Origin: JAZREA01 sp045660545
GTDB taxonomy: Bacteria > Bacillota > Clostridia > Monoglobales > Firm-18
Direction: 5' to 3'
Assembly: GCA_045660545.1 (NCBI GenBank)
Contig: JAZREA010000025.1
Span: 12,624-76,623, forward strand
Length of the DNA: 64,000 nucleotides
This document shows positions 61,013 to 64,000 of the stretch, piece after piece. The notes under the pieces were generated by a model, which was not told where the DNA came from, made no database searches, and worked only from the letters and a program-made list of their open reading frames with translations. A program made the position numbers and the translations under genes. Positions within the stretch are counted from its first letter, which is position 1. Every line of letters begins with the position of its first letter.

Positions 61013-61936
61013 CTATGCAATATTCCTATTAAGCTTCCACATGCCTCGCCCGGTATGAAGGAAGTGTGAAGGATAGCATTGCAAGGTTTGGCGGATTTTT
61101 TCTTTCCACCATTTATTCGATTTTGTCTTTTCGTGATTTTCGATCTGTTCGTATAGATATGAAAGCGGAACTTCAGAAGTACACTCCTCAAGAACCGAAG
61201 CGATAACATCTTTCCATGACGCTTCTTTTATATCTCGTATATCGGTAATAAACTGCTTTGCGGCAATAACCGGAATAATGAGAGAGTTATCCTTGCGAAC
61301 TATCATCACATATTCGTGCAGAATCGGGATAAAAGAACCGCTGTAATTGGTGTTATCTGAAAAACAATTATGCTGGGCTTTTATAATGATGTTCTCAAGA
61401 GAGCCCGGCTTAACTATCTCAGACAGCATGCTGTACAGCTTACCTTTTTTCTTTATATCTCCCATAAGGACTGCCATACGACCGCCTTTTTCAAGAGATG
61501 CAAACTGCTTCATCATAGCGTAGTTCATAGCTTCAACGAAGCTTTCCCAGTCCTGTATCCTGGACAAATCAAATTGCATCGGATTATATCCATACCGATT
61601 TTCAACATCAGATGCTTTATACATAACATCCGAGTATTTTATAATATCCCAGTATGGAGGATGCCAAAAGATAAACTCAGGGCGTTCCTGAATTTCACAA
61701 TTCATAATGTCAAACCCACTGTGCAAATCATAAAGACGGCTTTTGATACCGCATTTATCTGCCGCAGCCCTGGTTGTTCCGCTACCGCACATATAATCGC
61801 AGATTTCAACGGGCTTAAAGAATCCTATCAGGTCCTCAATAAGCTTCGGAGAACAATTTCCGCGATAACGGTTGTTACCACCTTCACCACGTTCCGGGTA
61901 TGACACGATACTGGTTAATTTACGACTGTTACTCAT
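61013..61936 (-). CDS. Orphan DNA methylase of mobile-element type
   Basis: The ATG at 61936 follows GGAGGG. The 307-residue protein has a SAM-binding CDYMCGSGTT near residue 47, a catalytic FWHPPYWD near residue 89 and a SPKLIEDLI helix, as in N6-adenine or N4-cytosine methylases. The C-terminal third (residues about 210-300) is a separate helical region. No restriction enzyme is adjacent, so it probably protects or marks element DNA. Confidence 0.83.
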   Translation of the reverse strand: MSNSRKLTSIVSYPERGEGGNNRYRGNCSPKLIEDLIGFFKPVEICDYMCGSGTTRAAADKCGIKSRLYDLHSGFDIMNCEIQERPEFIFWHPPYWDIIKYSDVMYKASDVENRYGYNPMQFDLSRIQDWESFVEAMNYAMMKQFASLEKGGRMAVLMGDIKKKGKLYSMLSEIVKPGSLENIIIKAQHNCFSDNTNYSGSFIPILHEYVMIVRKDNSLIIPVIAAKQFITDIRDIKEASWKDVIASVLEECTSEVPLSYLYEQIENHEKTKSNKWWKEKIRQTLQCYPSHFLHTGRGMWKLNRNIA

Positions 61937-62177
61937 TTTTCTTTCCCTCCATGGGCGTAATGAGATGTCGTGTACGTCTGTAAATCTTCTGCATATCAAA
62001 ACCGCAACCACGTTCAAACGGAATAAAAGTCATATCCCATAGCGGTCTCCTAATTAAAAGACCGGGTATCAGCACTCCATCATCATTGTAAAAAACATAA
62101 TAAACGGTTATTTTGCAAAGATATCTACAATACAGAGTCATTCCTATAAAAAAGAGAATTATCCAAATAAAATCCAT
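61929..62177 (-). CDS. Small membrane-anchored protein of unknown function
   Basis: The ATG at 62177 follows GGGGGTG. The 82-residue product has one membrane helix at residues 2-20 and a basic, Tyr- and Arg-rich tail with FIPFERGCGFDMQKIYRRTRH. It overlaps the methylase start by 8 bases, so the two are translationally coupled. Confidence 0.65.
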   Translation of the reverse strand: MDFIWIILFFIGMTLYCRYLCKITVYYVFYNDDGVLIPGLLIRRPLWDMTFIPFERGCGFDMQKIYRRTRHLITPMEGKKNE

Positions 62178-62194
62178 AAATGTCACCCCCAGAA

Positions 62195-62743
62195 TTACCA
62201 CGGAACCCAATTGTCTTCTATATTTGCCGTGCGTCTTGTGGTGCATTCTTCTTCTGAATAAACCTCATATTCGGTTTCATAAAGCAAAAGTGCTTCTGAT
62301 TCCAGTGTCGAATCGACATCGTATGGAGAACGATAAATTTTCGTGATCTCCTTTGTCCTGACGTTTACCTCACACGGAGTAATTACCTTTGAGCCGTCTT
62401 CCCATTTTGTCACATAATATGCATGTTGTGTAACCAAATCGGGATTGCGCTCTTTCATGATACGATTGTACTCACGAAGCCTGTATCTGATAATCAAAGT
62501 AGAAATCAATGATACGAGAATTAATGAAAGTGTATTTGTTATCAAAAACATATATCCACAGTCGTTCTTTGATAAATCAACTGCGTATATTTCCATCAAT
62601 CCTATACCCAATGTGAGATACAAGTAGGTTTTAAGATTAAGATCTCCGCAAGATTTTGTACGGAGTAATTGTCTGATTTGAGGCAGGTAGCCAAATGCTA
62701 ATATTAAGCCTCCAACCAATTGTAGAAAATCAAAAAAAGTCAT
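62195..62743 (-). CDS. SemiSWEET/PQ-loop-like membrane protein with soluble C-terminal domain
   Basis: AAGGAGG precedes the ATG. Residues about 1-88 form three helices with a PQ-loop pattern (GYLPQIRQLLRTKSCGDLNLKTYL, then GLMEIYAVDL), like SemiSWEET transporters, which have exactly three helices. Residues 95-182 form a charged soluble domain ending NIEDNWVPW that I cannot assign. Transport is unproven. Confidence 0.6.
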   Translation of the reverse strand: MTFFDFLQLVGGLILAFGYLPQIRQLLRTKSCGDLNLKTYLYLTLGIGLMEIYAVDLSKNDCGYMFLITNTLSLILVSLISTLIIRYRLREYNRIMKERNPDLVTQHAYYVTKWEDGSKVITPCEVNVRTKEITKIYRSPYDVDSTLESEALLLYETEYEVYSEEECTTRRTANIEDNWVPW

Positions 62744-62759
62744 AGTGGGACCTCCTTAA

Positions 62760-62978
62760 TTAAAATGGTAATTCGTCTTGATACAACCGTTCTTTGCGAC
62801 GGTTTTTTATGTATTTAACGGGATGCATATTCAACCTAAGACTGCGATATGTATATGTTTTCTGGCAGTCAAAGCAGGTTAATGTTGTCCCGTATGAAAT
62901 AAAGAATAGGCTTGTTCTGCAGTAATCGCCATATTGTTCAACACGATGCTCGTGAAGACAGATTTTAGGGATTTGCAT
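62760..62978 (-). CDS. Small Cys/His-rich protein
   Basis: The ATG at 62978 follows AAAGGAG; a longer frame lacks a site. The 72-residue protein has ICLHEHRVEQYGDYC early and LTCFDCQKTY in the middle, a possible zinc-binding set, then a basic tail. It starts inside the last 14 bases of the upstream gene. Unknown function. Confidence 0.62.
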   Translation of the reverse strand: MQIPKICLHEHRVEQYGDYCRTSLFFISYGTTLTCFDCQKTYTYRSLRLNMHPVKYIKNRRKERLYQDELPF

Positions 62979-63852
62979 TACTATCAGCTCCTTTTGCCAT
63001 CGAAACAGCTTTATCAACTAACCGATGTCCTATTTCAGAAATGCTTTCCCAATACGAAGAATGGAAACAGTCGTTTTTGTCCAAAGCGTCGCTGATATAC
63101 TCAGGCAAATTCGGATCATTAATAAGCATCTGGTACTGTTCATCTGAGAGATGTTTTAGCTCCTCCCAAGGCTCAATTTGCTTGATAAAGTCAGCAATGC
63201 GTGCTTCATCAATTTTCATATCCGCAACAATTTCCATAAACGCATCAGAAAGACATAATTCCTTTTCTTCAACTGAAATGATGAAGTGGTATTCGCAATG
63301 ACTTCCATTGACATAACATTCGTAAGAATCTGTACCACCTTCCTCAACGAACTGGCTGTTACATCCAAGATCGGCAATTATACCATTGTTAGCTTCGATA
63401 CCAAGCCGTAGCTTAAATTCGCGGATAGCTTCATCACGGCTTGCAAACAAATCTGTTGAATAACCATATTCATCATTGTTAGCCCAATCTTCGGTAAGCG
63501 AATAAACTGTAATCAACTTCTGTCCTTTTCGCTTCTCAGAAGTTGAAAAAATCATTTCTGGCGACATTGCAACATAATCAAGTGCAATATCCTCCATATT
63601 TTTTTCTTCACCATAAAGCTGAGAAAAGCGTTTCTCAAATTCCATAATGTCTTCAGGAAGCAACGGAGCATCAAATTGACAGTATATATCAGGGGTATCG
63701 TTTTCGGTTTCTTTATCATCTCCGTCTCGGATTTCAACTATCACACCGACAAGCCCCTCATACTCACTTTGGTTATTAGCCGCAATCTGCTCACCAATGG
63801 TGTAAGTAATGCCATCATACTGAAAGGTTTCACCCTTGTTTAATAAAATCAT
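62965..63852 (-). CDS. Mobile-element accessory protein of unknown function
   Basis: The ATG at 63852 follows AAGGAGG. The 295-residue acidic protein begins with a small beta domain (YTIGEQIAAN, GLVGVIVEIRDG, PDIYCQFD) of a kind often seen in clostridial element proteins. Mixed regions without catalytic motifs follow. It is first of a run of short genes leading to the methylase. Confidence 0.65.
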   Translation of the reverse strand: MILLNKGETFQYDGITYTIGEQIAANNQSEYEGLVGVIVEIRDGDDKETENDTPDIYCQFDAPLLPEDIMEFEKRFSQLYGEEKNMEDIALDYVAMSPEMIFSTSEKRKGQKLITVYSLTEDWANNDEYGYSTDLFASRDEAIREFKLRLGIEANNGIIADLGCNSQFVEEGGTDSYECYVNGSHCEYHFIISVEEKELCLSDAFMEIVADMKIDEARIADFIKQIEPWEELKHLSDEQYQMLINDPNLPEYISDALDKNDCFHSSYWESISEIGHRLVDKAVSMAKGADSNANP

Positions 63853-63866
63853 CTCCAGACACCTCC

Positions 63867-64000
63867 TTATACGTGACAATCTACACCGACAATGACGGTT
63901 TCGTCAGGTATGGAGTCAACAAACGCATCCAATTTCCTGCGCCATTCGATGTAGTATTTCTTTTGGAGCTTGTTGTAGCGTTTTCTGCTTTTTTTATGTC
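63867..64000 (-). CDS. C-terminal end of an unidentified protein (cut by window edge)
   Basis: A frame ending in TAA at 63867 is open to the right edge and gives 43 residues, very basic at first (KKSRKRYNKLQKKYY), then ending with VIVGVDCHV. It lies 14 bases before the next gene, as expected in an operon. Too little is visible to name it. Confidence 0.5.
   Translation of the reverse strand, partial: HKKSRKRYNKLQKKYYIEWRRKLDAFVDSIPDETVIVGVDCHV

Larger units (their letters stand above)
46413..64000. mobile_element. One end of an integrative (probably conjugative) element, extending past the window
   Basis: From the rubrerythrin remnant rightwards all genes are minus-strand and of mobile-element type. 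They include an excisionase-like HTH, a Tn916-like Orf7/Orf8 sigma pair, an Orf9-like repressor, ParM/ParR, primase, RecD2, YqaJ, DUF3789 and an orphan methylase. The left 46 kb are housekeeping genes. The far end, an integrase, a relaxase and secretion genes are not in the window. The boundary is inferred, and the exact attachment core is not determined. Confidence 0.8.

Noticed and set aside
60805..61209. A 135-codon upstream extension of the small HTH gene
   Set aside because: It runs through a terminator and part of the methylase gene and lacks a start signal; the AGGAG-ATG at 60804 is clearly better.
1..64000. CRISPR arrays, tRNA and rRNA genes
   Set aside because: No regularly spaced repeats and no cloverleaf or rRNA segments were recognised while reading; this was done by eye, without a covariance search.

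Overview
The window looks like a chromosomal segment of a low to moderate G+C Bacillota, most likely an uncultivated gut member of the class Clostridia. The evidence is the gene order pyrH-frr-uppS-cdsA-dxr-rseP-ispG-polC, a darA-holB-ricT operon, RNase M5 with a G5/3D-domain protein, MecA, WalH/WalI-type proteins, a spermidine/putrescine ABC operon and an ECF transporter module. Start sites are preceded by strong Shine-Dalgarno sequences, and TTG/GTG starts are common. I found no rRNA, tRNA or CRISPR array. This placement rests on gene content and order only.

Bases 1-4700: a minus-strand pair made of a heparinase II/III-type lyase and a membrane AraC-type sensor-regulator cut by the left edge, then a secreted 3D-domain protein with its own promoter. 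Bases 4877-15900: one long minus-strand housekeeping block from pyrH to polC and RNase M5, covering UMP kinase, ribosome recycling, isoprenoid and phospholipid synthesis, a site-2 protease and the PolC replicase. Bases 16030-16990: the plus-strand rplM-rpsI operon, ended by a strong terminator. Bases 17100-26300: GH88 unsaturated glucuronyl hydrolase, MntP, an orphan yycH-yycI pair, a small secreted protein, DUF378, an ABC-F protein, murA and a TPR protein. Bases 26370-30120: potABCD, whose best terminator lies inside the 3' end of the convergent neighbour. Bases 30116-42460: SLH-domain, ferredoxin and other small proteins, darA-holB-ricT, mecA, then a methyltransferase-ecfA(fused)-ecfT-truA-DUF5711-cvpA operon. 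Bases 42557-46293: galE-DUF5662-trpB2 on the plus strand and a convergent ferritin gene.

From about 46.4 kb to the right edge the window is one end of a mobile element, probably an integrative and conjugative element (ICE) related in its regulatory end to the Tn916/Tn1549 group. All its genes are on the minus strand. The junction is marked by a 22-residue C-terminal remnant of a rubrerythrin gene next to three direct repeats and an excisionase-type gene. An integrase is not present at this end. Next come a sigma-like control region (separate region-2-like and region-4-like proteins plus a third sigma-like protein), an Orf9-type repressor, a ParM/ParR segregation pair and a CHC2/TOPRIM primase. 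A recombination operon follows, with a candidate ssDNA-annealing protein, a RecD2-type helicase and a YqaJ exonuclease. It is driven by a strong promoter whose leader carries two consecutive terminator-like hairpins. Further right lie a cargo ABC exporter with a DUF3789 peptide and a small HTH regulator, an orphan DNA methylase, a SemiSWEET-like membrane protein fused to a soluble domain, and several proteins of unknown function. No type IV secretion genes or relaxase lie inside the window, so conjugative ability is not shown here.
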